DNA of 35,691 bases from Tepidibacter formicigenes DSM 15518 (GCF_900142235.1 NZ_FRAE01000023.1:1-35691); one strand, 5' to 3'. Counted from the first letter of the stretch, positions 22,158 through 31,667 are shown. Translations and numbers: made by a program. Notes: generated by a model from the letters alone, not told the origin.

Positions 22158-22709
22158 TTAATTTCCTTCCATTTTGTATTTAACCATAACATATCCTTTA
22201 AGTTGAACAAGCTTAATTCTGTTATATCCTTTTTTTATTGCATCTGTTAAATAATCTCTTGCACTTAGTTCATCCTCTTTTATAAGATAAATTATTGCTA
22301 AATTATAATATGGTAAACAAAAATCATTATCTTCTTCCATTGCTTTATTAAAATATTCTTCAGCTTTATTGTATGCTTTAGATTCTAAATAGCATATACC
22401 TATATTGTTATATACTTTTGCTTTTAAATTATGTGTATATACCCCTATATTAAACATTCTAAGATAATTCAGCCATGGCTTATTCTCAATATCATCTAAA
22501 AACATATTAAATTGATTAACAGCACTTTTATACCTTCTTTTATACAAAAGCTTCTTTCCTAAGTAGAAATTTTTCCAAAATACTCTCTCTACTACTATCC
22601 ATAAAATTATAGGAAGTGATACTAAAAAATAGTTTTTCTTTGAAGCTAAAAAAATACCAATACATATTAATATTAAATATATAAGTCTATTTAAAGCAAC
22701 TCTTATCAT
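22158..22709 (-). CDS. Membrane-anchored TPR protein
   Basis: A 183-residue protein with two N-terminal membrane segments (about 8-22 and 27-42) and then tetratricopeptide repeats: the clearest is GICYLESKAYNKAEEYFNKA (about 104-123), followed by FCLPYYNLAIIYLIKEDELS. It probably scaffolds protein interactions at the inner face of the membrane; no partner is known. TAAGGAGGATAT precedes the ATG. It is 3 nt from rlmH. A strong hairpin separates it from htrA, so it may depend on readthrough or a promoter inside that gap. Confidence 0.8.
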   Translation of the reverse strand: MIRVALNRLIYLILICIGIFLASKKNYFLVSLPIILWIVVERVFWKNFYLGKKLLYKRRYKSAVNQFNMFLDDIENKPWLNYLRMFNIGVYTHNLKAKVYNNIGICYLESKAYNKAEEYFNKAMEEDNDFCLPYYNLAIIYLIKEDELSARDYLTDAIKKGYNRIKLVQLKGYVMVKYKMEGN

Positions 22710-22732
22710 ATATCCTCCTTAAAATGCAATAT

Positions 22733-22776
22733 AAATGCTTGAATATTAGAATCATATTACTAATATTCAAGCATTT
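22733..22776 (-). terminator. Hairpin terminator after htrA
   Basis: AAATGCTTGAATATTAG and CTAATATTCAAGCATTT form a perfect 17-bp stem with a 10-nt loop, immediately past the htrA stop. The T-run on the minus strand is short, so some readthrough into the TPR-rlmH pair is plausible. Confidence 0.8.
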
Positions 22777-22780
22777 TAAA

Positions 22781-23863
22781 TTAAAATATAATTTGTAAAT
22801 CTATTTCTTTTCCACCTCTATTTATCTTGACATTTGTAGAATCTTTAGGTCTAAACTTATAAAGTTCCCTTGTTAAACTACCCATGCTTTTTATTTTATT
22901 TCCTCCTAATTCAAATATAACATCACCTGGCTTGATTCCAGCTTTTGCTGCAGGAGTATTATTTATTACTTGGAAAACATAAACCCCTTCATCAATGCCT
23001 AAATCTTGTCCCATTCTATCCTCAAAATAATTTACATCTACAGCTTTTATTCCTAGAGAAACTCTTTTAAATTCTCCTTTTTGTATAAATTGATCCACTA
23101 TAGGCTTTGCAGTATTTATAGGAATTGCAAAACCAAGCCCCTCAGCAGTTTGAATTTTAGCTGTATTTATTCCTATTACCTCACCTTTTGAATTTAAAAG
23201 TGGACCTCCACTATTTCCAGGATTTATAGAGGCATCTGTTTGTATTAAATCTTCTACAGATTCATATTCATTAACTTTAATACTTCTATGAAGACCACTA
23301 ATTATACCTTGAGTTAAACTTCTTTCAAATTCAAGTCCTAAAGGATTTCCTATTGCAATAGCTATATCTCCAACTTCTACATTATCACTATCTCCAAGAG
23401 CAGCTACTGGAAGTCCTTTTTTATCTACTTTTATAATAGCCAAATCTAAAGTTGTATCATACCAAAGTACTTTAGCTTCTTGATTTGAACCATCATAAAA
23501 AAGAACACTTACGTTATTTGCTTTTCCATCACCTATAACATGTGCATTTGTAAGAATATATCCTCTTTCGTCTACTATAACTCCTGTACCGACTCCACTA
23601 GATTGCCTAGCTCCAAAGAAAAAATCTTTTTCTACAGTAACAGTAGTGATACCTACGACAGATGGCATTGCTTTTTTAGCAACAGCTTTATAAACACTTT
23701 CTCCTTTTGGTTCATTTACAATAATTTGTGTGCTATTCGGTTTAGCAACCTCTTCTTTATTATAAGTATCTTTTAATATAAAATTTGGAGCTAAATAAAG
23801 AGTTAAAAGACTTCCTATTATAGCTCCTATAACTGCTGTAACAAAATATCCTCCTCTTCTCAT
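22781..23863 (-). CDS. htrA: HtrA/DegP-like membrane-anchored serine protease
   Basis: A 360-residue envelope quality-control protease. An N-terminal membrane anchor (about 7-25) is followed by a trypsin-like domain with catalytic triad His108 (ILTNAHVIG), Asp140 (TTLDLAIIKVD) and Ser218 (INPGNSGGPLLN). One C-terminal PDZ domain (about 265-355; AAKAGIKPGDVIFELGGNKI) follows. This is the one-PDZ architecture of Firmicutes HtrA/YyxA, whose gene commonly lies downstream of walJ, as here (11-nt gap). It degrades or refolds misfolded exported proteins. Confidence 0.95.
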   Translation of the reverse strand: MRRGGYFVTAVIGAIIGSLLTLYLAPNFILKDTYNKEEVAKPNSTQIIVNEPKGESVYKAVAKKAMPSVVGITTVTVEKDFFFGARQSSGVGTGVIVDERGYILTNAHVIGDGKANNVSVLFYDGSNQEAKVLWYDTTLDLAIIKVDKKGLPVAALGDSDNVEVGDIAIAIGNPLGLEFERSLTQGIISGLHRSIKVNEYESVEDLIQTDASINPGNSGGPLLNSKGEVIGINTAKIQTAEGLGFAIPINTAKPIVDQFIQKGEFKRVSLGIKAVDVNYFEDRMGQDLGIDEGVYVFQVINNTPAAKAGIKPGDVIFELGGNKIKSMGSLTRELYKFRPKDSTNVKINRGGKEIDLQIIF

Positions 23864-23874
23864 AAAACCACTCC

Positions 23875-24669
23875 TTACACTGCATATAAATTTGAAATTT
23901 TACCTCTTTTTAAAACACTAAGCTCTAAATTTTTACCTACATGTATATTTTTTTCTTGTAATACACCTTTTACAGTTTCAAAAGCAAGTTCTGGAAAATT
24001 GTTTTCTCTACTTAAATGAGCTAATAGTATTTTTTCAGTTCCTCTTTCTACCAATTCTATACAAAAACGCCCTGCATCTTCATTAGATAAATGCCCTTTT
24101 CTAGATAAAACTCTTTTCTTTAAGTAATATGGATAAGAACCCATTTTAAGCATTTCTACATCGTGATTTGACTCAAGTACTACTAATTTAGAATCATATA
24201 TATTTTCTTTAATTTTATCACAAACATAACCTAAATCTGTGGCTATACTTATTTTATTTTTTCCATTATAAAATGTATATGCTACAGGATCAGCAGCATC
24301 ATGATGTATAGAAAAAGGATTTATTTTAATATCTTCTATATAAAAAGGTACATTATTTTCAAAAACCTTTATATTATTTTCTTTAATTTTCCCAATTTTA
24401 TTCTCTATAACTTTCCAAGTATTTTCATTAGCATATATAGGTATATTATACCTTCTTGACAAAATTCCTGCACCCTTTATATGGTCCGTATGTTCATGAG
24501 TTATAAGTATTCCTGATGTGTTTTCTAAATTTATATCTAAATTATTTAAATTTTCTTCTGTTTTCTTTCCACTAAGTCCTGCATCTACTAAAATTTTCGT
24601 ATTTTTATATCCTATGTAATGACAATTCCCACAGCTACCACTAGCTACTGAAGCGTATTTAAAGCACAT
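23875..24669 (-). CDS. walJ: WalJ (YycJ/VicX) metallo-beta-lactamase-fold hydrolase
   Basis: A 264-residue metallo-hydrolase of the YycJ family, a conserved member of walRK operons. The zinc motif is His58-x-His60-x-Asp62-His63 (ITHEHTDHIKG); later ligands are IHHDAADP, ATDLGYV and a His in LLAHLSREN. The N-terminus CFKYASVASGSCGNCHYIG is characteristic. Related proteins act on DNA or RNA ends and link wall metabolism to replication, though the exact activity is unresolved. The start follows ATGGAGGAAAAAT. A weak hairpin separates it from yycI. Confidence 0.94.
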   Translation of the reverse strand: MCFKYASVASGSCGNCHYIGYKNTKILVDAGLSGKKTEENLNNLDINLENTSGILITHEHTDHIKGAGILSRRYNIPIYANENTWKVIENKIGKIKENNIKVFENNVPFYIEDIKINPFSIHHDAADPVAYTFYNGKNKISIATDLGYVCDKIKENIYDSKLVVLESNHDVEMLKMGSYPYYLKKRVLSRKGHLSNEDAGRFCIELVERGTEKILLAHLSRENNFPELAFETVKGVLQEKNIHVGKNLELSVLKRGKISNLYAV

Positions 24670-24740
24670 ATTTTTCCTCCATAAATAATATTTTAATCAC
24701 TAAATTTAATTATACCATTAAAAAGATAGTAATTAAACAA

Positions 24741-24767
24741 GCCAGCCTTTAAAAATCAAAAGCTGGC
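24741..24767 (-). terminator. Weak hairpin at the end of yycI
   Basis: GCCAGC (24741-24746) and GCTGGC (24762-24767) form a 6-bp stem overlapping the yycI stop codon, followed on the minus strand by TTGTTTAATT. Probably only partial termination before walJ. Confidence 0.4.
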
Positions 24768-25522
24768 ACATAGTAATATTCTTTATTAGCTTTTATTCTC
24801 CACATAGGAAAAACCGTTCTTATTTTTGTTTTACTTAAATCTATATTTTCATTCGATAGAAATTTATATACTAAATTTATATCTTCTATAGTAGAGTTTT
24901 CTTTTAATTCATTAAATTTATTCATAACAGCTTCAACACTTGTTATAACTCTTTTTTTCTGAACTTTATCTTCTATAGGTATAAACCATAGTCTAACAAA
25001 AATAAACTCTCCATTAGGATAAAATATAAATTTCATATAGCTTTCTTCTAAAAAATAATCTTTATATTTCCCACAATAAAATACTTCTATAAAATTATTA
25101 TTTTTAGTTATATATTTAAGGTAACTATCTTTATCTAATTTATACTTTTTTAAAATTTTTTCTGTATAAACCTTTGATTCTTCTTTGCTAAAAGATTTTA
25201 AATTAGCTTTTCCCTTATAAATTATTTTTTTATTATCTTCTATATATAAATTTATATTATCTTGAAAAATACCTTCTAAATTTTCTTCCATAGCTTCGTA
25301 TTTTACACTTAAAGCACTCAGTTTTGGTGTCTGTTTAGGTAAGTCTGTATTAATAGTAATATTTTTTGTTTTTAATAAGTTATTTAGATTTCTTATATAC
25401 TCTTCCTCAAAAAAAACTCTTTTATCATACTTAAATATATTAGCATATAAGTTATATCCTAAAAGTATATTCGTTATGATAAAAGCTATAATTAATATAG
25501 TTTTAGATTTAGCCCAATCCAT
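24749..25522 (-). CDS. yycI: YycI-like regulator of WalK
   Basis: A 257-residue protein with one N-terminal membrane helix. It starts MDWAKSKTILIIAFIITNIL, which is the family signature (MDWxKxKTIFIIxF). The extracytoplasmic remainder has the YycH/YycI-like fold pattern with GKANLKSF and late hydrophobic strands ending PMWRIKANKEYYYVPAFDF. I use the ATG at 25522 (ribosome site AAAGGAGAGAATTTATAAT), one nt beyond the yycH stop, rather than an upstream start. In Bacillus, YycH and YycI form a complex with WalK through their membrane helices and modulate its activity. Confidence 0.9.
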   Translation of the reverse strand: MDWAKSKTILIIAFIITNILLGYNLYANIFKYDKRVFFEEEYIRNLNNLLKTKNITINTDLPKQTPKLSALSVKYEAMEENLEGIFQDNINLYIEDNKKIIYKGKANLKSFSKEESKVYTEKILKKYKLDKDSYLKYITKNNNFIEVFYCGKYKDYFLEESYMKFIFYPNGEFIFVRLWFIPIEDKVQKKRVITSVEAVMNKFNELKENSTIEDINLVYKFLSNENIDLSKTKIRTVFPMWRIKANKEYYYVPAFDF

Positions 25523-25523
25523 A

Positions 25524-26858
25524 TTATAAATTCTCTCCTTTATAGGCATCAAAAACATATATTTTATTTCCTATATAAAATTTCCAAGCAGGAATAAATT
25601 TATCATCCTTTAAAAAGTATATAAGCTCAACATCTTTTATGTTTTCCCAAATATCTGATCCGTTTAAATAATTATTATCTTTTTGTAGTAGACTGAAATT
25701 CATGTTTAATATTTCTTGAGGTGGTATAATATTATTTCTAGAATTATCATTCAAAATATAATCCATATTTTTTGCAAAGGCTTTATAGCTGTATACATCT
25801 TCTCCTATTACGGTTATTTGTATTGGAGCATTTAAAGCATTAGTTTCTAATTTTAAATCTTTTATTTTATAGTAAAAACTAAATCTGTAGGCTTTTTTAT
25901 TTTTAATTACTTCTTTGTGTATACTTGATAAATTTAATTTTTTCCAATCTATACTATGTTTTCTTAAAAAATCCAATGCTATATTTAAAGCTTGCTCTAT
26001 AGTTAAATCTTTATCAGTTGTATTTTCATTTAAATACTCTATATACCCATTTGAATATATTCTAAGTACTTTTTCTCCATACCCATATATAAATGTATTA
26101 TTTCCATTTGTTTCAACTATTCTGTTTGCAAAATCATATTTTTCATTTAAAAATTTTTTACCTAAATCTTGTATTTCTTTATCATTATAAATATCAAAGT
26201 TATTTTTAGATTTTATCATGGGATATGATAAATTCATCTCAAGAGGAAATAAAGTATGGTTATTTATATCAAACATATAATTTACAGTATAATACTTTAT
26301 ATAATTACCTTTTTCTAATTCATCTACTAAATTTATACTTTTTAAATTATCCACTTCTACTTTATATACTTTATTTTCACTATTTAAAAAATATATTGCT
26401 TTATCATCAACTAAAGGTATTAATATTTCTAAAATATCTCCTAATTTAGTTATAGAACTCTTCTTTAAAAACATACTTTTATTAAGTATATTCCCATTTA
26501 TTCCCTTATTGAATTTGAGTTCTATAGATTTAATATCTTTTTTAAATAGATATTCCATATAACTTATTTCTTTTAAATCAGCTTCTTTTATTAAGGTTTC
26601 CTTTAATGTGAGTTTTGCCTCACTCCAATACTCATCTTTGTTTTTTAATATTTCTGTATTATTTCCTCCACCAAAATGAATATATATTCTTTCTGGTTTT
26701 AATATGAAGTCTAGACTTTCTCCTAAACTTACATTGCTTTCATACATTTTTTTTAAGTCAAGTGAAAAGCCTATTAAACTAATATTTAATAATAATAATA
26801 TATTAGATGTTAAAAATAAAAAAATTAATATAAGGGTTTTAAACTTTTCCCTATTCAT
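25524..26858 (-). CDS. yycH: YycH-like regulator of WalK
   Basis: A 444-residue protein with an N-terminal membrane anchor (about 5-26; LILIFLFLTSNILLLLNISL) and a large extracytoplasmic part. The position between walK and yycI, the length, and segments such as ERIYIHFGGGNN and DNHTLFPLEMNLSYP-like strands fit YycH (DUF4903-type fold), although conservation in this family is low. I chose the ATG at 26858, 8 nt after GGAG; a GTG three codons upstream touches the ribosome site. Expected to act with YycI on WalK at the membrane. Confidence 0.85.
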   Translation of the reverse strand: MNREKFKTLILIFLFLTSNILLLLNISLIGFSLDLKKMYESNVSLGESLDFILKPERIYIHFGGGNNTEILKNKDEYWSEAKLTLKETLIKEADLKEISYMEYLFKKDIKSIELKFNKGINGNILNKSMFLKKSSITKLGDILEILIPLVDDKAIYFLNSENKVYKVEVDNLKSINLVDELEKGNYIKYYTVNYMFDINNHTLFPLEMNLSYPMIKSKNNFDIYNDKEIQDLGKKFLNEKYDFANRIVETNGNNTFIYGYGEKVLRIYSNGYIEYLNENTTDKDLTIEQALNIALDFLRKHSIDWKKLNLSSIHKEVIKNKKAYRFSFYYKIKDLKLETNALNAPIQITVIGEDVYSYKAFAKNMDYILNDNSRNNIIPPQEILNMNFSLLQKDNNYLNGSDIWENIKDVELIYFLKDDKFIPAWKFYIGNKIYVFDAYKGENL

Positions 26859-26872
26859 GTTTAACACTCCAA

Positions 26873-27460
26873 TTATTTTACAGAAGAAATTATATCTTTA
26901 AACATATCTTTTATACCTTTATCTTTTAATTCATCCATATCTTTTTGTATATCTTGTTTATTCTCTATTTTTTTATATAATACAATTTTTACTTTTTTAT
27001 CCTCTTCATTTTTAACTACAATTTTATTTTCTCCTGGACTTAATTTAACTTCAGTTACAAATAGGCCAATAGCACCTATTTCTAATTTTTTTGCTTGTGT
27101 ACGCTCATATGTTTCATCTTTTTTAGAATATACCTCTACAGATACAGAACTTCCTTCTTGTCCTTTTCCTGAAATAACTATTTTATCATTTGTTGTTACT
27201 GTATAATCCGAATCTGGTTTTATTATTTCGATTAGTGCCTTTTTAGACTCTTCTTTTTTTTCTGTTTGCTTTTTATCAGTGATTTCTTTTTCTGAATCTT
27301 TTTTTTCTGTAGATGTATTTTTGGATTCTTGTTTTTGTACCGTTTGTTTCTGTTCAATTTTTTTATTTACAGTATTCGTAGAATTAGTATCAGCAAATGC
27401 TAAAACATTATTCGAAGCTAAAAGACTGCAAATAATTAACGATGCTCCAAGTTTCTTCAT
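26873..27460 (-). CDS. Secreted Lys/Glu-rich protein with a C-terminal beta-domain, inside the wal operon
   Basis: A 195-residue exported protein. The ATG at 27460 with GCAAGGAGGCTTAACA gives a normal signal peptide (MKKLGASLIICSLLASNNVL, cleavage after AFA); upstream in-frame codons lack this. Residues about 25-82 are a low-complexity Lys/Glu/Gln/Thr linker. Residues about 83-165 look like an Ig-like or bacterial beta-sandwich domain (YTVTTNDKIVISGKGQEGSS, then VSVEVYSK and PGENKIVVKNEED). A short charged tail follows. It lies between walK and yycH, where I know no standard component. It may be a wall-bound ligand or accessory to the WalK system, but I do not recognise it. Confidence 0.8.
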   Translation of the reverse strand: MKKLGASLIICSLLASNNVLAFADTNSTNTVNKKIEQKQTVQKQESKNTSTEKKDSEKEITDKKQTEKKEESKKALIEIIKPDSDYTVTTNDKIVISGKGQEGSSVSVEVYSKKDETYERTQAKKLEIGAIGLFVTEVKLSPGENKIVVKNEEDKKVKIVLYKKIENKQDIQKDMDELKDKGIKDMFKDIISSVK

Positions 27461-27574
27461 TGTTAAGCCTCCTTGCAATTTATGTATAATTTTTATTTTT
27501 TTCCAATAGCATGCCTCATAATAAATTATACACAAAAATTATTACAAAAATATTACAAGAAAATTAAATCCAAA

Positions 27575-29401
27575 TTACATATCCACATTTTTACCCACAG
27601 GTAACTTTATTTTAAAAGTAGTGCCTTTTTCTACTTCACTCTGCACTAATATATCTCCTCCGTGTTCTTCTACTATGTGTTTTGCAATAGAAAGCCCAAG
27701 CCCAGTTCCTCCCATATCTCTAGATCTCGCCTTATCAACTCTATAAAACCTTTCAAATATTCTAGGAATATCTTCTTTTGGAATTCCAACTCCATTATCT
27801 GATATTGATATTAAAACATACTTCTTTTGTTTTTTTACATCCACAGATATTATCCCATTCTGTGGTGTGTATTTAATTGCATTAGTTAATATATTTTGAA
27901 GAACTTGTTCTATTTTATCTTTATCTCCATTAATTATTATGTTTTCATCATTCAATCCTAACTTTAATATATGATTTTTTTCTTTAAAAGAAATTTCTAG
28001 TTTATTAACTACATCTTTTATTAAATTATCTATATCAAATCTTGAAAAATTAAAACTAGTTTTCTTATAATCAAGTCTTGATAACTGCAAAAGATCACTT
28101 ACAAGTCTTGCCATCCTATCAGATTCTGTATTTATTACATTTAAAAAAGAACTGCATATTTCTTTATCCTCCATGGCCCCATCTAGTAATGTCTCTGTAT
28201 AACTTTTTACTGTAGTTATAGGAGTTTTTAGTTCATGTGATACATTAGCTACAAATTCTTTTCTCATATTATCTAATTTCTCATGTTCTGTAATATCTTG
28301 AAGTACTAGAATTAATCCTTTAACTTGGTTATTTTCATTTTTTAGATAAACAAAATTTGCTCTTAATATATCTCCATTTTCAAGTTTTATAATTTCACTT
28401 CCTTGAGATATATTTTTATTTTTTATATTTTTTAATGTTAAATTTTCGTTGTATTTTCCAAATATTTTATCATATACTGACCCATTAATATCTTCTTCTT
28501 TTAACCCCAGCATTTTCATAAAAGTTGGGTTTACATGTATTACAAATCCTTCATTATTAACAGCAATTAGACCGTCTGCCATTTGATTGATTATTGCATC
28601 TAGTTTACTTTTTTCACTTGATATTTCATCAAGAGTATTTTTAAGCTTATCAGTAAGATAATTAAACATTTCTCCAAGCTTTCCTATCTCATCATCCGAT
28701 TTTACTTCTACTATTTGGTCAAAATCTCCCTTTGCCATTTTTGAAGCTTTTACTGTAACATCATTTATTGGATTTGTAATTGATTTTGCTATTAAAAAAC
28801 CTAATACAATAGTAACTATCAACGCCATTAGCATAGCTCTTAAAAATATAATTTTAGACTTATCTAATACTTTATATATATTTTCAAGATATGCTCTTCC
28901 ATATATTAATCCTATTATTTCTCCTTCTTTGTTTTTGTAAGGATAAACAATATTTTTTATTTTTTTATATCTACTATCTATTATTATTTTTGTATCTTCT
29001 TCAGCAAAAGTACCAGAAAAATCTGAGGAATTTACTTCTAAAAGTACTTTTTTATCTAAATCAGCTGCACTTAAAGCATTTTTATTTATAAATTTACTAT
29101 TACTATTTGTAGATGCAACTATTTTAAAATCATTTTTTGTATCTATTATAAGCACTTCATATTCACTAGCAAGAAGAGGTATGCTTCCTATTTTATTTTG
29201 TATATTATCATAATTTAAAAAATCATTTTCACTTATTTGTGGTTTCACAAGATTATTTATAATGTTATTTAAAGTATCTGAAGACATGTTAATCTGAAGC
29301 TTCTCAAATTCACTTATCATAAAAAATCCAACTATAGCCAAGGCAATAAAAACTAATAAAAAATATATAACTATAATTTTATATCTTATGCTTCTAAACA
29401 A
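27575..29401 (-). CDS. walK: WalK sensor histidine kinase
   Basis: A 608-residue membrane kinase that controls peptidoglycan metabolism with WalR. Two membrane helices (about 9-29 and 185-205) flank an extracytoplasmic Cache-like domain. Then come a HAMP linker (KSITNPINDVTVKASKMAKG), a PAS domain (about 260-375; AIINQMADGLIAVNNEGFVI) and a HisKA domain with phospho-acceptor His389 (VSHELKTPITTVKSY). The HATPase_c domain has N box NILTNAIKY, G1 ISDNGVGIP and G2 GGTGLGLSI. The domain order matches Firmicutes WalK. It follows walR with a 3-nt gap. Confidence 0.95.
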   Translation of the reverse strand: MFRSIRYKIIVIYFLLVFIALAIVGFFMISEFEKLQINMSSDTLNNIINNLVKPQISENDFLNYDNIQNKIGSIPLLASEYEVLIIDTKNDFKIVASTNSNSKFINKNALSAADLDKKVLLEVNSSDFSGTFAEEDTKIIIDSRYKKIKNIVYPYKNKEGEIIGLIYGRAYLENIYKVLDKSKIIFLRAMLMALIVTIVLGFLIAKSITNPINDVTVKASKMAKGDFDQIVEVKSDDEIGKLGEMFNYLTDKLKNTLDEISSEKSKLDAIINQMADGLIAVNNEGFVIHVNPTFMKMLGLKEEDINGSVYDKIFGKYNENLTLKNIKNKNISQGSEIIKLENGDILRANFVYLKNENNQVKGLILVLQDITEHEKLDNMRKEFVANVSHELKTPITTVKSYTETLLDGAMEDKEICSSFLNVINTESDRMARLVSDLLQLSRLDYKKTSFNFSRFDIDNLIKDVVNKLEISFKEKNHILKLGLNDENIIINGDKDKIEQVLQNILTNAIKYTPQNGIISVDVKKQKKYVLISISDNGVGIPKEDIPRIFERFYRVDKARSRDMGGTGLGLSIAKHIVEEHGGDILVQSEVEKGTTFKIKLPVGKNVDM

Positions 29402-29404
29402 GCT

Positions 29405-30097
29405 TTATTCCCCCTTAAAGTAATAACCTACTCCTCTTTTAGTTATTATATATTTAGGGCTTGAAGAGTTGTCTTCTATTTTTTCTCTAAGTCTTCTCAC
29501 TGTAACATCTACGGTTCTAATATCTCCATAATATTCGTATCCCCAAACTTGCTCAAGAAGCTGTTCTCTTGAAAAAACTTGATCCTTTTGAGTAATTAAA
29601 AATTTTAAAAGCTCAAATTCTCTTACTGTTAAGTCTATATTTTCTCCATTTTTTTTGACTTCATACTTTGCTAAATCTATACTTAAATTCCCATTTACAA
29701 CAATATCTGAATAATTATCTTCAGAAGTTACCATCTGAGTTCTTCTTAAATTTGCTTTTACTCTCGCCATAAGCTCTCTTATACTAAATGGCTTTGTTAT
29801 ATAATCATCAGCACCAAGTTCTAGACCTAATACTTTATCCACTTCTTCTTCCTTTGCTGTAACCATTATTATAGGTGTAGCAACCTTTTCTCTTACTTTT
29901 TTACAGACTTGAAATCCATCATATTTTGGAATCATAACATCTAATAATATTAAATCTGGTTTAAATTCAAATGTCTTGTTTATAGCCTCTTCTCCATCAT
30001 GGGCTACTTCTGTTTGATATCCTTCTTTACTAAGATTAAATTTTAATATATCTGAAATAGACTTTTCATCATCTACTATCAATATTTTTTTACTCAT
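29405..30097 (-). CDS. walR: WalR response regulator
   Basis: A 230-residue OmpR-family regulator, partner of WalK and normally essential. The receiver domain has Asp9, Asp10 and phospho-acceptor Asp53 ([17 protein letters not shown]), Thr in MVTAKEEE and Lys in [20 protein letters not shown]. The winged helix has [20 protein letters not shown], the [20 protein letters not shown] recognition region that is diagnostic for WalR, and RGVGYYF. The start follows TTGGGAGGTAGAATGTA. The upstream region is rich in dyads. Confidence 0.96.
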   Translation of the reverse strand: MSKKILIVDDEKSISDILKFNLSKEGYQTEVAHDGEEAINKTFEFKPDLILLDVMIPKYDGFQVCKKVREKVATPIIMVTAKEEEVDKVLGLELGADDYITKPFSIRELMARVKANLRRTQMVTSEDNYSDIVVNGNLSIDLAKYEVKKNGENIDLTVREFELLKFLITQKDQVFSREQLLEQVWGYEYYGDIRTVDVTVRRLREKIEDNSSSPKYIITKRGVGYYFKGE

Positions 30098-30160
30098 TAC
30101 ATTCTACCTCCCAAACATATGAATTTTGGTATTTCATGTAATTGATTTGTTATAAAAAAG

Positions 30161-30290
30161 TCTTTAGTCTAAAGATTTTACAATGTAAAATTTTTTAAAA
30201 TTTCATGGCGCCAACGAATTCTAACGAATTCCGTTGCTTAAAACTCATAACGGAATTTATATTTATCCACAATTCAAAAGGATTCGTTAT
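30161..30290. promoter_or_regulatory. Dyad-rich region upstream of walR
   Basis: Contains TCTTTAG-T-CTAAAGA (30161-30175), the near palindrome ATTTTACAATGTAAAAT (30175-30191), a hairpin CCAACGAATTC-TAAC-GAATTCCGTTG (30211-30236) and further AACGGAATT (30249-30257) and GGATTCGTTAT (30280-30290) units. The last group repeats one AACG(G)AATTC core in both orientations. Which element is the promoter or operator of walR cannot be read; no clear WalR box (TGTWAH-N5-TGTWAH) was found. Confidence 0.5.
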
Positions 30291-30319
30291 AAAAAAAGCT
30301 GTTGAATTTCAACAGCTTT
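30291..30319 (-). terminator. Terminator of the M23 peptidase gene
   Basis: AAAGCTGTTGAA and TTCAACAGCTTT form a perfect 12-bp stem, followed on the minus strand by TTTTTTT (30297-30291). It separates the peptidase gene from walR. Confidence 0.88.
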
Positions 30320-31667
30320 AGTACTTAACATAAGTAAGAGGATTTACAGGAGTTCCTTTTTTCCTTACTTCAAAATGAAGATGATTTCCTGTAGATCTTC
30401 CAGTACTTCCTACCTTTGCTATACTCTGACCTTTTGCAACTTTATCTCCTTTCTTTACAAGAAGTTTGCTGCAATGTGCATAGTATGTTTTATATCCATT
30501 TCCATGATCTATTATTACAAGCTTTCCATATCCACTTTGTGTTCCAGAAAATGTTACTGTTCCACCATCAGCTGCTTTTATAATTGTTCCTTTTGGAGCA
30601 GCTATATCTATTCCTGTATGAATTCTGCCCCATCTTTTACCAAATCTTGATGTAAGCTTTCCCCTTGTCGGATTTGAAAAAACTCCATAAGCCATATATG
30701 AAGGTCTTTTTTTAGTTCCTTTTAAAACTACTTTATCTTGAACTTGTGAAAGTATTTCTTCTTTTAATATATTCTTCGAAGAAACAACTCCATTTATTTT
30801 AACAATTTCTGCCTCTACCTTTCTCTTTCCCTCTATACCTTCTAATTTTACCTTTTTTTCTCCTTTATAAAGAGCATTTGTTTCTTCATAAACAGTTTCA
30901 TATGGTATAGTCTCTTCATAAGAAGCAAGTTCAACTATTTTTACATTTAAATATGATTTTGGAACGGTTATATTTATTTCTTGATTTATCTTAAGCTTAT
31001 TAATATTTATATCAGGATTTGCTTTTTGTATATCATCCATTTTTAAATCATATTTTTTTGCAATATCCCATACAGTATCTCCACTTTTTACTATGTACTT
31101 TTGCATGTCATTTGTTCCATTTAATAAGTACTCATATGCTAATTTTTCACTTTTTAATTTAGATATACTGATTTCTTTTTCTTCTACGGAAACCTTTTCC
31201 AAAAATTTTATTTCTTTTATTTTATTAATGTCTGTAGATTTTATATTATAGTTTTTTATATTATCTAAAACCTTTTGTGCCGATTCTTTATCTTTTAAAT
31301 ATACTATATCTTTTCCATTTATATTTATAGAATAAGCTTTTATACTTAAGTCTATAACTTTATTTAGATTTTGTTTAAATCTATCTATTTGTGTTATTTT
31401 ATCTTCTCCTACTCTTACTCTATTAAAAGTTATTTTCTGACTTATTGTTACATCTTTTTCAAATTCCTTTTTTATTTCTCTTTTCTTTTCTTCAATTAAT
31501 CTATATACATCTTTTTTATTTTTTACTATTCCTATATCCTTGCCATCAATATTTACTTCATAAGATAATGTAGAAAAATATATTCCACTACAAGTTATAA
31601 ACGTTACTAAAAAAACTAAACAATGAAGTAAATACTTTCTCTTAAGTACCTTCTTTATTTGATTCAT
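30318..31667 (-). CDS. Cell-wall peptidase: G5 and LysM domains with M23 endopeptidase
   Basis: A 449-residue membrane-anchored or secreted peptidoglycan peptidase. An N-terminal membrane segment (about 12-33) precedes a long helical/beta region. A LysM domain follows (about 190-236; YIVKSGDTVWDIAKKYDLKM), then a G5-like domain (about 240-315; ETIPYETVYEETNALYKGEK). The LytM/M23 metallopeptidase domain (about 330-449) has zinc ligands in RIHTGIDIAA and NHLHFEVRK plus YAHCSKL. This is the typical architecture of M23 enzymes that cut cross-link peptides in growing or spore peptidoglycan. AAAGGAGCCTACTG precedes the ATG. It lies upstream of walR, whose regulon usually includes such enzymes. Confidence 0.92.
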   Translation of the reverse strand: MNQIKKVLKRKYLLHCLVFLVTFITCSGIYFSTLSYEVNIDGKDIGIVKNKKDVYRLIEEKKREIKKEFEKDVTISQKITFNRVRVGEDKITQIDRFKQNLNKVIDLSIKAYSININGKDIVYLKDKESAQKVLDNIKNYNIKSTDINKIKEIKFLEKVSVEEKEISISKLKSEKLAYEYLLNGTNDMQKYIVKSGDTVWDIAKKYDLKMDDIQKANPDININKLKINQEINITVPKSYLNVKIVELASYEETIPYETVYEETNALYKGEKKVKLEGIEGKRKVEAEIVKINGVVSSKNILKEEILSQVQDKVVLKGTKKRPSYMAYGVFSNPTRGKLTSRFGKRWGRIHTGIDIAAPKGTIIKAADGGTVTFSGTQSGYGKLVIIDHGNGYKTYYAHCSKLLVKKGDKVAKGQSIAKVGSTGRSTGNHLHFEVRKKGTPVNPLTYVKY

